Shown: in pieces, positions 56,038 through 63,805 of the stretch | Position numbering within the stretch: the first letter of the stretch is position 1 | Layout: each line of letters begins with the position of its first letter | DNA from: Planktothricoides raciborskii GIHE-MW2 | Lineage (GTDB): Bacteria > Cyanobacteriota > Cyanobacteriia > Cyanobacteriales > Laspinemataceae | DNA length: 64,000 nt | Direction of reading: 5' to 3' | Assembly: GCF_040564635.1 (NCBI RefSeq) | Contig: NZ_CP159837.1 | Coordinates: forward strand, 4,017,001 to 4,081,000 | Notes under the pieces: model-generated | What the model was told of the DNA's origin: nothing | The model's database searches: none | The model's input: only the letters and a program-made list of their open reading frames with translations | Position numbers and translations under genes: made by a program

Positions 56038-56300
56038 TAGACTTGGTGACATTTTCCTCTAATATTTCTGAAATCATTTGCCATAACTTTGAAGCCACAT
56101 TACCCACATGGCGATCGCCACATTTAAATTCCTTAGCAATCTGGGAATATTTTTTGCCTTGCCAACTTCCCCGCAAGATTTCTTGTTGCAGATTATCTAA
56201 ATGCTTGCCGGTTTTGGCTAAAACTAGCTCGTCAGCGACCCTTAAGGCTTCGTTAATATCCATATCCAAGTAAATACAGAGATTGCGGGTATTATAGCAA

Positions 56301-56350
56301 ATTTTTGTGATATTTTGTGAGATTTTCTTAAATTTGCTGATTTTTTCTGA
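56301..56350. promoter_or_regulatory. 10-bp-phased TTTTNTGA repeats in the divergent intergenic region
   Basis: TGA occurs at 56308, 56318, 56338 and 56348 (TTA at 56328), each preceded by a TTTT run, a 10-base period over five units. On the STAND coding strand the unit reads TCA(C/G)-AAAA, similar to the (G)TCGG-AAA unit before the paralogue. Less regular TGA sites continue to 56438. Located 32-81 bases before the STAND start. Probable operator array. Confidence 0.5.
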
Positions 56351-56425
56351 TATTTTTTGCTGAAAAGTGATGTTTTTTAGGCAAAAAATTTAGCTAAAAA
56401 TCATGATAAAAAATGACACTTTTTT

Positions 56426-56455
56426 TTGACAAATATGATTTTTTGTCGTTAGCAT
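56426..56455 (+). promoter_or_regulatory. Promoter of the three-gene module
   Basis: A perfect TTGACA (56426-56431), 18-base spacer, then TAGCAT (56450-56455) as -10, with TAGAAT (56455-56460) nearby. It overlaps the end of the phased TGA array, so a repressor bound there could block it. The first start codon follows 36 bases downstream. Confidence 0.55.
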
Positions 56456-56490
56456 AGAATAAATGAGTCATGGAAAAAGGGCTAAAACAA

Positions 56491-57114
56491 ATGGATCCTT
56501 TAGCAGCATCTTTCATCTTTAACACGGCTAGTGCTGCCCTGTCTGGCATCATAGTTAATATGGTGAATGGTCAGACCACAGCAGTCAATAAGGAAGAATT
56601 AAAAAGAGAAGTAACTCGTATAGTGACGGTGGAGGTTAAAAAGCATCAACTAAACCGTCAAGAGCAAGAATTACAGGCTATGATCGCTGAAATTCTTACT
56701 GAAATTAAAATTTTAGCCGCCAGAGACAAAGACATAAAATTAACAAATGAAACAATCGAGTTAAAACCATTGTCAGGGCCTAGCTTGCCATTCCTCAAAG
56801 ATCCCAAGGACGCTCGCCTGGAACGGTTACATAAAATTATAGCCCAAAGGCGTCAAGAATTGCGTTTGCCGGAGTCGAACGATATTCCTGATGGCTGGAA
56901 ACCAGTCGATCCGAATAAATATCCACATAAACAACCTGAACCCCCAGTTCCTGAGAATCCACAACAAGAAATTAACCAGAACGCGGAAGCATGGCAACAA
57001 ACTCCCAAAGAACCAGAAAAAAGTTATTGGCAAAAACGAATTGAAGACGCAACTCGGAGAATTCAAATTATTCGCGCTGGCGGTGAGGTAATCGATGAAC
57101 AAGATGAATCATAA
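56491..57114 (+). CDS. Helical protein, unknown, first gene of the AAA+ module
   Basis: 207 residues from ATG 56491 with AAAGGG nine bases before; an ATG at 56470 is also in frame but lacks an SD. Small residues at the start (DPLAASFIFNTASAALSGII) could bind a membrane or form a helical bundle. Then a coiled coil (EELKREVTRIVTVEVKKHQL), a middle LRLPESNDIPDGWKPVDPNK, and a proline-rich plus basic tail. Its last 20 bases overlap the next gene, so both are translated together. No family recognised. Position suggests an effector or adaptor of the ATPase. Confidence 0.65.
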   Translation: MDPLAASFIFNTASAALSGIIVNMVNGQTTAVNKEELKREVTRIVTVEVKKHQLNRQEQELQAMIAEILTEIKILAARDKDIKLTNETIELKPLSGPSLPFLKDPKDARLERLHKIIAQRRQELRLPESNDIPDGWKPVDPNKYPHKQPEPPVPENPQQEINQNAEAWQQTPKEPEKSYWQKRIEDATRRIQIIRAGGEVIDEQDES

Positions 57115-57952
57115 AATTTTTATACCAGAAAGATTTAAACGAGTCTTAGAGCTTCACATCGTCAAAAATTTAATGAAAAGCGTTGCCGGTCGGGTGCCAC
57201 TTTTGTTGGGGATTCATGGAGCATCAGGAGATGGAAAAACCTACCAATGCGAACAAATTTTAACTGAAATTGGGGTTCAGGCATTCTTAATATCTGGCGG
57301 ACAGCTAGAAAGTCCTGATTCGGGAAAACCGGCTCAACTGGTTAGAGACACTTATCTGCAAGCAAGTGATTGTATTGAAAAGGGTAAGTGTAAAGCCGCC
57401 GTTGTGCTAATCAATGACGTAGATACAGGATTAGGCAATTGGGGAGATATGGTTCAGTACACCGTGAACACACAAACCGTTTTTGGTGAACTGATGCACC
57501 TTGTCGATTACCCAAATTTAGTAGCAGGAATCCCGACTAAACGCATTCCAATTGTTATCACGGGTAATGATTTCACCAAGTTGTATGAACCTCTGGTTCG
57601 TGCTGGCCGAATGACGGCATTTGAGTGGAAGCCAACTTTAGAAGAGAAAGCAGAAATAGTTCAGGGCATTTTTTCAGAACTTAGTTTTTCAGAATGCCAA
57701 GCCCTGGTGAGAGAATTTTCATCTCAACCCATTGCTTTCTTTTCCCATCTGAAATCTAGTCTGATAGATGATGAGCTTTGGAAATCAATTCAAAAAGTAG
57801 GGGTAAGTCGCAGATCTATAGAATATATTACGGATCGTTATGATGCGAGAGAGCCAGATTTAAATCAACATTTTCAGTTTTCCGACCTAGTAAAAGCTGG
57901 TAAACATTTGCTTCAATCCGGTCAACTCATCAATCATTTGAGGTTTAACTAA
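57095..57952 (+). CDS. Rubisco-activase-like AAA+ ATPase
   Basis: 285 residues. Walker A GASGDGKT (42-49), SGGQLESPDSGKPAQLVRDT, Walker B VVLINDVD (103-110), TQYTVN-type segment VQYTVNTQTVFGELMHLVDY, sensor 1 ITGNDF (155-160) and arginine finger RAGRMTAFEWKPT (169-180). The order and wording closely follow Rubisco activase (GKGQGKS, INDLDAG, QYTVNNQMV, VTGNDFSTLY, RDGRM). It lacks the N-terminal and C-terminal Rubisco-interaction parts, including the SSU-like tail of cyanobacterial activase-like proteins. No Rubisco genes are nearby, so a different substrate, perhaps the third protein here, is likely. Remodelling role inferred. Confidence 0.88.
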   Translation: MNKMNHKIFIPERFKRVLELHIVKNLMKSVAGRVPLLLGIHGASGDGKTYQCEQILTEIGVQAFLISGGQLESPDSGKPAQLVRDTYLQASDCIEKGKCKAAVVLINDVDTGLGNWGDMVQYTVNTQTVFGELMHLVDYPNLVAGIPTKRIPIVITGNDFTKLYEPLVRAGRMTAFEWKPTLEEKAEIVQGIFSELSFSECQALVREFSSQPIAFFSHLKSSLIDDELWKSIQKVGVSRRSIEYITDRYDAREPDLNQHFQFSDLVKAGKHLLQSGQLINHLRFN

Positions 57953-57954
57953 AA

Positions 57955-58491
57955 ATGGCCAGGACAGTTACTTATACCAAGTCAATAACTTGCACCAGAA
58001 TCGAGATAATCAAATCACAGGTCAAGATAGCACTTGTGAGAACAACAGACCTTTCTGATTATGCAATAGAAAATTCCATTTTGAAAGGGATAGAATATCA
58101 GTGGATTCGTGAAGTCAATGTTTACGGGTTAGATAGTTCCAACCTGTGTAAAGCACAGTTAATTATGACAATTGACTGGGAGCAGCATAATCTACAGATC
58201 GCTAATGGCAAAGCGACTGTTGTCATCACGGAAGATGGCCGAACTTGGAAAGATAATACAGCGCTTGAGTTAAGGGAAGCGATCAAATTATTTATGGACT
58301 ATGCGAAGGCAAATAACCTGAAAGCAAAATGTCACACACGCTATGCACCAGGGGTAAATCACGAAGAAGCTGACCGCGTTCTGGGAATGGTTGATGCTGA
58401 ACCGATTCAATGGAACGCTAAAGCCAGGGGATTTGACTGTTATATCCAAGAAGTTGAAGAACTTCGAGTGGGTTTTTATTGTGTGGATTGA
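57955..58491 (+). CDS. Unknown protein, third gene of the AAA+ module
   Basis: 178 residues, starting two bases after the ATPase stop. Start TVTYTKSITCTRIEIIKSQV, then LKGIEYQWIREVNVYGLD, AQLIMTIDWEQHNLQI, ALELREAIKLFMDYAKANNL and WNAKARGFDCYIQEVEELRV. The alternation of helix and strand and the TYT/TRIEIIKSQ start recall bacterial HORMA proteins, which are remodelled by an AAA+ partner; this is a weak, memory-based resemblance. Otherwise unrecognised. No membrane or signal segment. Translation coupled to the ATPase. Confidence 0.65.
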   Translation: MARTVTYTKSITCTRIEIIKSQVKIALVRTTDLSDYAIENSILKGIEYQWIREVNVYGLDSSNLCKAQLIMTIDWEQHNLQIANGKATVVITEDGRTWKDNTALELREAIKLFMDYAKANNLKAKCHTRYAPGVNHEEADRVLGMVDAEPIQWNAKARGFDCYIQEVEELRVGFYCVD

Positions 58492-58529
58492 TGCTGATAA
58501 ATTAAAATAATTGGGTCGATCTCATATTG

Positions 58530-58602
58530 GCAATAGCGAAGCATTCGGGCAACAATGTTGACTTATATCGCTAATATTTTGCCCGAATGCTTCGCCTTTA
58601 AG
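58530..58602. repeat. Inverted repeat 'gcgaagcattcgggca..tgcccgaatgcttcgc'
   Basis: Arms about 58538-58553 and 58579-58594 with a 25-base loop; same family as 1425-1499. It lies just after the AAA+ module and may serve as its terminator. Confidence 0.75.
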
Positions 58603-58649
58603 AAATTTACGACCTTCAGAACGCGGCATTGCTATGTCTTTAAGCCCGT

Positions 58650-58743
58650 CGGTTTATTATTAAAAATTATTGGAATAGAACCAAAAAAATATGATGGGGA
58701 TGTATGTCCTCCAAGTAATTGTGAATTTTTACGCCTAATTTAA
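58650..58743 (+). pseudogene. Possible 3' gene remnant
   Basis: In the plus frame, GLLLKIIGIEPKKYDGDVCP and a short tail ending FLRLI before the TAA at 58743 look like protein-coding DNA, whereas the upstream part of the frame is repeat. Probably the tail of a gene cut by the repeat. Family unknown. Confidence 0.3.
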
Positions 58744-58782
58744 ATTATTTTTTACTCAGATAAATTGATTTTTTCGGCTTTT

Positions 58783-59214
58783 TTAGTTAAGTTCTGCCAC
58801 TAATTGCCGAATCCGTTTGGCAATTTCTGGCAAGGCAGTAGTTGCCGGAGTAATTTCTACATCGTGAACTAGCCAATATTCTACGGCGGCTTCCCACTGA
58901 GGAAAGCGATCGCGCATTAAAGGACGATGTTCTAATTCATCCAAGGCAATCACCCGATCGCAGGTGGCAAAATCCGCATCACTTGCGGGCAGGGGAAATC
59001 GTTCTGTTGCTGATACCGTCAAACCTAATTCAGCTAATTGGGCGATCGCATAACGAGAAATTGGCCCAACATTATTAACTCCCCGTTCTAACGCCAACCC
59101 GCGAGAATCTGCTTGCCAATCTAATCCAGCTTTGACGGCTAAATGATTAAACAAATGTTCCGCAAAGCGACTACGATAGTAATTGCCGGTACAAAGAAAC
59201 AGTAATTTTTTCAT
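58783..59214 (-). CDS. Low-molecular-weight phosphatase-like protein
   Basis: 143 residues from the ATG at 59214 (MKKLLFLCTGNYYRSRFAEH); the longer frame adds 12 residues and TGAGGAAATTT precedes this ATG. The CX5R loop CTGNYYRSR lies at 8-16. The later general-acid loop is less clear, with DRVIALDELEHRPLM and VHDVEITPATT. Cyanobacterial relatives are annotated as LMW protein tyrosine phosphatase or arsenate-reductase-like; activity not decided. Divergent from the helicase gene. Confidence 0.85.
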   Translation of the reverse strand: MKKLLFLCTGNYYRSRFAEHLFNHLAVKAGLDWQADSRGLALERGVNNVGPISRYAIAQLAELGLTVSATERFPLPASDADFATCDRVIALDELEHRPLMRDRFPQWEAAVEYWLVHDVEITPATTALPEIAKRIRQLVAELN

Positions 59215-59291
59215 AAATTTCCTCACAGCCCAGATAAAACCCAATAGCATTATAATTTGAGCCAGCTAATGGTGGTGAAAATGATTAACCC

Positions 59292-61721
59292 ATGACCAAA
59301 ACACCCATAATCTCACCCATAATCTCAGAGGGCGCTTCGGGAAGCACCCCTAGAATCGAAATCGACAGAGAAAACATCATACAAAGTATTTACAATGGAT
59401 TGCGACCCGGACAAAGGTCTATGGCGGACTGGAAAGGGGGGACATTGGCCGTATCAGCGGTTCCCGGAGCAGGTAAGACCAAAGGAATGGCTGATGCAGC
59501 GGCACTGGCGATCGCACGTCATCAACTCCATCAGCGAAATTACCTGATTATCGTCACTTTTACCCGATCGGCGGCTGCCAACATAAAAGCCAAAATCCAG
59601 CAAACCCTGGAAAAATTACGCTTACCTCAAATTGGCTTTTATGTTTATACCTTGCATGGATTAGCTTTAAATATTGCCAGTCATCATCCCGACTTATCCG
59701 GGCTAAACTTAGACAATTCTGCCTTAATCACACCCAACAAAAGTCACCGATTAATTCGGACAGCGGTAGAACGGTGGTTAATTGCCCATCCCCGGCAATA
59801 TCAAAAACTGCTCGAAGGAAAACAATTTGACGGAGAAGAAACCGAACGGTTACGGCGTCAGTCCGTGTTGCGAACTGAGGTATTGCCGGAATTAGCTGAT
59901 ACCGTAATTCACGAAGCCAAATCTTCTGGTTTATTACCTGAAGACTTGCGCCAACTCGCCGCAGAAATTCCCGGAGATCATTATGAAATCCTCTCCATTG
60001 CCGCCGGACTTTATGAAGAATACGATGCCCTACTGCGATCGCAAGAACTAATCAGCTATGACGACATGATCATTGCGGCCAAACGAGTCCTAGAAAACGA
60101 AGCCGCCCGCCGACACTGGCAACAGCAAGTATTTGCCGTCTTTGAAGACGAAGCCCAAGACTCGACCCCTCTACAAACGGAAATTCTAGAAATTTTGGCG
60201 TCCGATCCTGACGCCCCAGAAAAACCCCCCAACTTAATCCGAGTCGGAGATACTAATCAAGCCATTAACAGCACCTTCACCCCCGCCGATCCGATTTATT
60301 TTCGCCGCTTTTGCGCCGAATGTGAAGCCCAGGGCACAAGGGCGAGAATGGATCAAGCCGGTCGCAGCACCCAGAAAATTATCGACTGGGCCAACTTAAT
60401 GGTGGAATGGGTCAATCAAAATTACACAGAGGCGCCCGCATTGGGGGCGCAAGCATTGGGGGCGCAACCATTGCGCCCCTACCAAAACATGAACCACAGA
60501 GGCACAGAGGTAACAGAGGCAGAACCAGAAGCCCAAGCCGAAAACCCCTTTAGTCCCCTGGAAATTAAACCAGTGGGAGCGGACGATCCGCAACGGTCAG
60601 CCAACCCGCCAGCCACGGGTGGGGGAGTGGAAATTTACACCCCAGAAGATATTTACCAAACCATCGAATTAATCGGTCAACGGATTATACGTTTATATTC
60701 TCAAGATCGAGATAAGACAGCGGCAATCTTAGTCCGAGAAAACCGCCAAGGAGAATTTATCGCCAAAGTGCTCAGAAATCCTCAAAGTTATGGCATTGAT
60801 GTAGATTTGGTCGCCAATGGCATCGAACTGTATGAAGTGGCTTCAGCCCATCGCCTCTCCCATATCCCCGTAGAAATCCTGGCATTAATGAAATTTGTTC
60901 ACCGACCCCATTCACAGGACTACCTAAAAAATGCCTTGCGAGTCTTAGTAGACCGCCGGATCATTCCCGTCCAAGATATCAACACCCTGGCCAGCCGCCC
61001 CGAACAATTCCTCTATCCTGGGCCATTGACCCCACCACAAACCCCACAAGTCCAAAAAGTGCGGCAATTTTGTCTCAACCTACTGCAAGCCAAAACCGAA
61101 CTCCCCTCATCTCAGCTAATTTCCTACTTAGCCTTAGAGTTAGGATACAATCAGGCCGAACTCGCCACCGCTGACAAATTAGCCGAACGAGTCGCCCTCC
61201 AAAGCTACCAAGACAACTCAATTGCCACCCGCATCGAAGTCCTTAACGAAATTGTCAGCACCGAAAGCTTTGAGTCCGTGGATTCTGCTGAGGGCGAAGC
61301 AGAATCTTTATATACCCAACCGGGCAAGCTCACCATCATTACCATGCATAAAGCGAAAGGTTTGGATTGGGACTATGTATTTATCCCGTTTTTGCATGAA
61401 AACATGATTCCTGGTCGTTTGCGGGTGCAACCTCAAGCCCAGTTTCTGGGGGATTTTTCTTTATCTGAGGTCGCCCGATCGCAAATTCGCGCTCAATTAC
61501 ACGGCGTCCCCATCCCTGATGTCATGGATGCCTGGAAACAAGCGGCAACTTTGAAAATCAGTGAAGAATTTCGCTTACTTTATGTAGCGATGACCAGAGC
61601 CAAGCGATTGCTGTGGATGTCCGCCGCCGTCAATGCCCCTTTGACTTGGAGCAAAACCGAAGCACTCAGCCCGCAAAAACCTTGTCCGCTAATCCCCGCT
61701 CTTGGTTCAATACTTTCTTAG
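59292..61721 (+). CDS. UvrD/PcrA-type ATP-dependent helicase
   Basis: 809 residues. Superfamily 1A motifs: Walker A AVPGAGKT (56-63), IVTFTRSAAANIKAKI, motif II FEDEAQDS, motif III RVGDTNQAI, motif V TMHKAKGLDWDYVFIP and motif VI FRLLYVAMTRAKRLLW. A loop between III and IV (about residues 378-410, LGAQALGAQPLRPYQNMNHR) is encoded by two dispersed repeats inserted in frame (60425-60521). It unwinds DNA with 3'-5' polarity by family knowledge; a PcrA role in repair is plausible but not unique. The start ATG follows a short leader. Confidence 0.9.
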   Translation: MTKTPIISPIISEGASGSTPRIEIDRENIIQSIYNGLRPGQRSMADWKGGTLAVSAVPGAGKTKGMADAAALAIARHQLHQRNYLIIVTFTRSAAANIKAKIQQTLEKLRLPQIGFYVYTLHGLALNIASHHPDLSGLNLDNSALITPNKSHRLIRTAVERWLIAHPRQYQKLLEGKQFDGEETERLRRQSVLRTEVLPELADTVIHEAKSSGLLPEDLRQLAAEIPGDHYEILSIAAGLYEEYDALLRSQELISYDDMIIAAKRVLENEAARRHWQQQVFAVFEDEAQDSTPLQTEILEILASDPDAPEKPPNLIRVGDTNQAINSTFTPADPIYFRRFCAECEAQGTRARMDQAGRSTQKIIDWANLMVEWVNQNYTEAPALGAQALGAQPLRPYQNMNHRGTEVTEAEPEAQAENPFSPLEIKPVGADDPQRSANPPATGGGVEIYTPEDIYQTIELIGQRIIRLYSQDRDKTAAILVRENRQGEFIAKVLRNPQSYGIDVDLVANGIELYEVASAHRLSHIPVEILALMKFVHRPHSQDYLKNALRVLVDRRIIPVQDINTLASRPEQFLYPGPLTPPQTPQVQKVRQFCLNLLQAKTELPSSQLISYLALELGYNQAELATADKLAERVALQSYQDNSIATRIEVLNEIVSTESFESVDSAEGEAESLYTQPGKLTIITMHKAKGLDWDYVFIPFLHENMIPGRLRVQPQAQFLGDFSLSEVARSQIRAQLHGVPIPDVMDAWKQAATLKISEEFRLLYVAMTRAKRLLWMSAAVNAPLTWSKTEALSPQKPCPLIPALGSILS

Positions 61722-61789
61722 GGCGGGGAAAGAAGCGGCGGTTCACGAAGCGTTCGTCCATCAGCGATCGCAACTTCTCGATTATCCTC

Positions 61790-61819
61790 TTGTTAAATAG
61801 GGAACGATCATCGTATAAT
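61790..61819 (+). promoter_or_regulatory. Promoter of rpmI-rplT
   Basis: TTGTTA (61790-61795), 18-base spacer, TATAAT (61814-61819), 38 bases before the rpmI start. Confidence 0.6.
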
Positions 61820-61856
61820 TATCGATTGTGCCGAATTAATCAATTAAAACAAGTTC

Positions 61857-62054
61857 ATGCCTAAACTCAAAACCCGCAAATCAGCGGCCAAGCGCTTTAG
61901 AGCAACTGGCAGTGGCAAGATTATGCGTCGCAAAGCTTTCAAGAGCCACTTACTGCAACACAAACCCACCAAACGGAAAAATCATCTGTCTAAAGTCGTC
62001 GTCGTCGATGAGCGCGATGCCGAAAACGTGCGTTTGATGCTGCCTTATTTGTAA
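61857..62054 (+). CDS. rpmI: 50S ribosomal protein L35
   Basis: 65 residues: [40 protein letters not shown] and the LPYL end are all typical of L35, a basic large-subunit protein. Normal length. Followed by rplT after 138 bases of leader with TTAACCAATAACCGT-type low-complexity repeats (62080-62165). infC is not in front of it here. Confidence 0.97.
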   Translation: MPKLKTRKSAAKRFRATGSGKIMRRKAFKSHLLQHKPTKRKNHLSKVVVVDERDAENVRLMLPYL

Positions 62055-62192
62055 AAAATCATGGTTGAGTGTTGATGGTGAACTATCAACGACTAACCGT
62101 TAACCAATAACCGTTAACCAATAACCGTCAATCAATAACCGTCAACCATTAACCGTTAACCCTTGCAATAACTAACTAACAACTAAAAAACA

Positions 62193-62549
62193 ATGACTAG
62201 AGTAAAACGCGGTAATGTGGCTCGTAAACGCCGCAACAAAATTCTTAAACTCGCTAAAGGATTTCGGGGTTCTCACTCGAAATTGTTCCGCACCGCTAAT
62301 CAGCAGGTGATGAAGGCTCTCCGAAGTGCCTATCGCGATCGCCGCAAGCGGAAACGCGATTTTCGTCGTCTTTGGATTGCTCGGATCAACGCCGCATCCA
62401 GACAAAATGGTATGAGCTACAGCCAACTGATTGGCAACATGAAAAAAGCCAATATTCAAATCAATCGCAAGATGTTAGCGAACCTGGCTGTATTGGATCC
62501 GGAAACCTTTGCCAAAGTGGTCGAACTGGCTGGTCAAGGTCGCGCTTAG
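62193..62549 (+). CDS. rplT: 50S ribosomal protein L20
   Basis: 118 residues: [60 protein letters not shown] then [19 protein letters not shown]. Needed for assembly of the large subunit. In some bacteria L20 represses its own operon; no such site is recognised here. Follows rpmI. Confidence 0.97.
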   Translation: MTRVKRGNVARKRRNKILKLAKGFRGSHSKLFRTANQQVMKALRSAYRDRRKRKRDFRRLWIARINAASRQNGMSYSQLIGNMKKANIQINRKMLANLAVLDPETFAKVVELAGQGRA

Positions 62550-62664
62550 GAATCGCTGGCAGGGAGAGTGTTTGCCCACAAGACATTGCATCCAACGTCA
62601 AACGAACAGTCAAACGAACAAGATTTCCGCCCGGATCGGAAATTTTAGATTTTGGCACCAATGG

Positions 62665-62736
62665 CACCTAGTTGTCCACCTAGTTGTCCAGCTAGTTGTC
62701 CAGCTAGTTGTCCACCTAGTTGTCCACCTAGTTGTC
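62665..62736 (+). repeat. 12-bp tandem repeat cacctagttgtc (six units)
   Basis: Six 12-base units, the third and fourth with a ca g variation. They lie between rplT and the solute-binding-protein gene and keep its frame open upstream (VVHLVVQL), so the long frame is an artefact. Confidence 0.93.
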
Positions 62737-62745
62737 ACCGAGAAT

Positions 62746-63606
62746 TTGGCAGAGCAAATCTCAAATTCTCTGAAATCTAAAATCACTCAGTTTTTTGGTT
62801 GGGGACTCTGCTTAAGTCTGGTATTGTCGCCAATTTTCGCAGGGTTCCCATTACCAGGGCATACAGCCCAGTGGCCGGAAATATTGCAGCGTGGAACTCT
62901 GATTGTGGCGGTCAAAGATAATTTAAGACCCCTAGGTTTTCGCAGCCCTGACGGAACCTTACAAGGATTAGAAATTGATTTGGCTCGTCGCTTGGCAGCC
63001 GAACTTTTGGGAGACTCCAATGCGGTGAAATTAGAGCCGGTATCTAATGTGAATCGGCTATCAGTGGTTTTTAACCATCAAGTCGATCTGGCGATCGCCT
63101 CTGTGACGGCAAACCGAGTCCGCTCTCGGTTGGTCGATTTTAGTCTTCCTTATTATCTAGATGGCACGGCGTTGGTCAGTAAGACAAAGGTTTCTGATGT
63201 ACTTAACCGAGTCCCAAGCTTGTCCAGTCCCTTGTCCGGTCAAAAGATTGCGGTACTCAATGGTTCCAGCACGATCTCGATCATCCGCTATCACTTTCCT
63301 GCCGCACAACTGGTTGGCGTTGATTCTTATCAACAAGGGTATTCCCTCCTAGAAGCGGGTCAAGCCACTGCTTTTGCAGGCGATGCCAGCGTTCTCACGG
63401 GTTGGGTGCAAGAATATCCAGAATATTCTTTGCTCCCGGTGCAACTCGGCACCCAACCACTAGCCGTGGTGATGCCCAAAGGACAACAGTATGCCGACTT
63501 GCGGGCAAAAGTGAATCAGGCGATCGCGGCACTGCAAGCAGACGGCTGGCTTTTAGCACGCACGAAATCCTGGGGCTTACCGCTTCCGCCTGCAAGCGAA
63601 AAATAA
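62746..63606 (+). CDS. ABC transporter substrate-binding protein (SBP_bac_3 family)
   Basis: About 286 residues from a TTG at 62746; no ATG exists between the tandem repeat and the signal peptide, and the frame to 62509 crosses rplT and the repeat. A hydrophobic signal segment (FFGWGLCLSLVLSPIFAGF). Mature part: ILQRGTLIVAVKDNLRPLGF, GLEIDLARRLAAELLG, LAIASVTANRVRSRLVDFSL, GQKIAVLNGSSTISIIRYHF, MPKGQQYADLRAKVNQAIAA. These are the signatures of type 3 solute-binding proteins, usually for polar amino acids. No permease or ATPase gene is adjacent. No lipobox. Confidence 0.85.
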   Translation: MAEQISNSLKSKITQFFGWGLCLSLVLSPIFAGFPLPGHTAQWPEILQRGTLIVAVKDNLRPLGFRSPDGTLQGLEIDLARRLAAELLGDSNAVKLEPVSNVNRLSVVFNHQVDLAIASVTANRVRSRLVDFSLPYYLDGTALVSKTKVSDVLNRVPSLSSPLSGQKIAVLNGSSTISIIRYHFPAAQLVGVDSYQQGYSLLEAGQATAFAGDASVLTGWVQEYPEYSLLPVQLGTQPLAVVMPKGQQYADLRAKVNQAIAALQADGWLLARTKSWGLPLPPASEK

Positions 63607-63805
63607 CATATCATTAACTTTTAATTAATTCTTGATATTTGATAGTTGATTGTTGATAGTTAATTATTAATTATCAATTATTGCTTCTCCCCCGCTTCCC
63701 CGCTCCTCTGCCCCCCCCGCTCCTCTGCCCCCCCGCTCCCCCGCACAAGAACCCCGGCTCCAACAACCCGATATTGCACACATACATCAGCTATTTTGCA
63801 CCGTT
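63607..63805. repeat. Low-complexity gap (TTGATAGTT, C-rich runs)
   Basis: About 200 bases: ttgatagttgattgttgatagttaattatt, then gcttccccgctcctctgccccc-type C-rich repeats similar to those near 24580. No gene. Confidence 0.7.

Larger units (their letters stand above)
53136..56269 (-). pseudogene. vMAP-HTH/NB-ARC STAND ATPase gene broken by two IS copies and a nonsense codon
   Basis: Three pieces of one gene are visible. Piece 1 (56269-56040): MDMDINEALRVADELVLAKT and HTH SQIAKEFKCGDRHVGNVASK. Piece 2 (55180-54403): NB-ARC with Walker A ILGISGTGKS and CLIICDDG. Piece 3 (53545-53136): C-terminal winged helix ending VIPAFQQYVKNLQH. Removing each 857-bp IS together with one TA duplicate (859 bases each) puts all pieces in one frame, giving 472 codons, close to the intact paralogue at 15158-16660. 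One further lesion: TAG at 53529-53531, where the paralogue has Trp (in ETWPDL). So the gene is dead thrice over. Confidence 0.9.

Noticed and set aside
62509-62745. Longer solute-binding protein start overlapping rplT
   Set aside because: Crosses rplT and the 12-base tandem repeat (VVHLVVQL...), then meets the signal peptide; a later start is needed.
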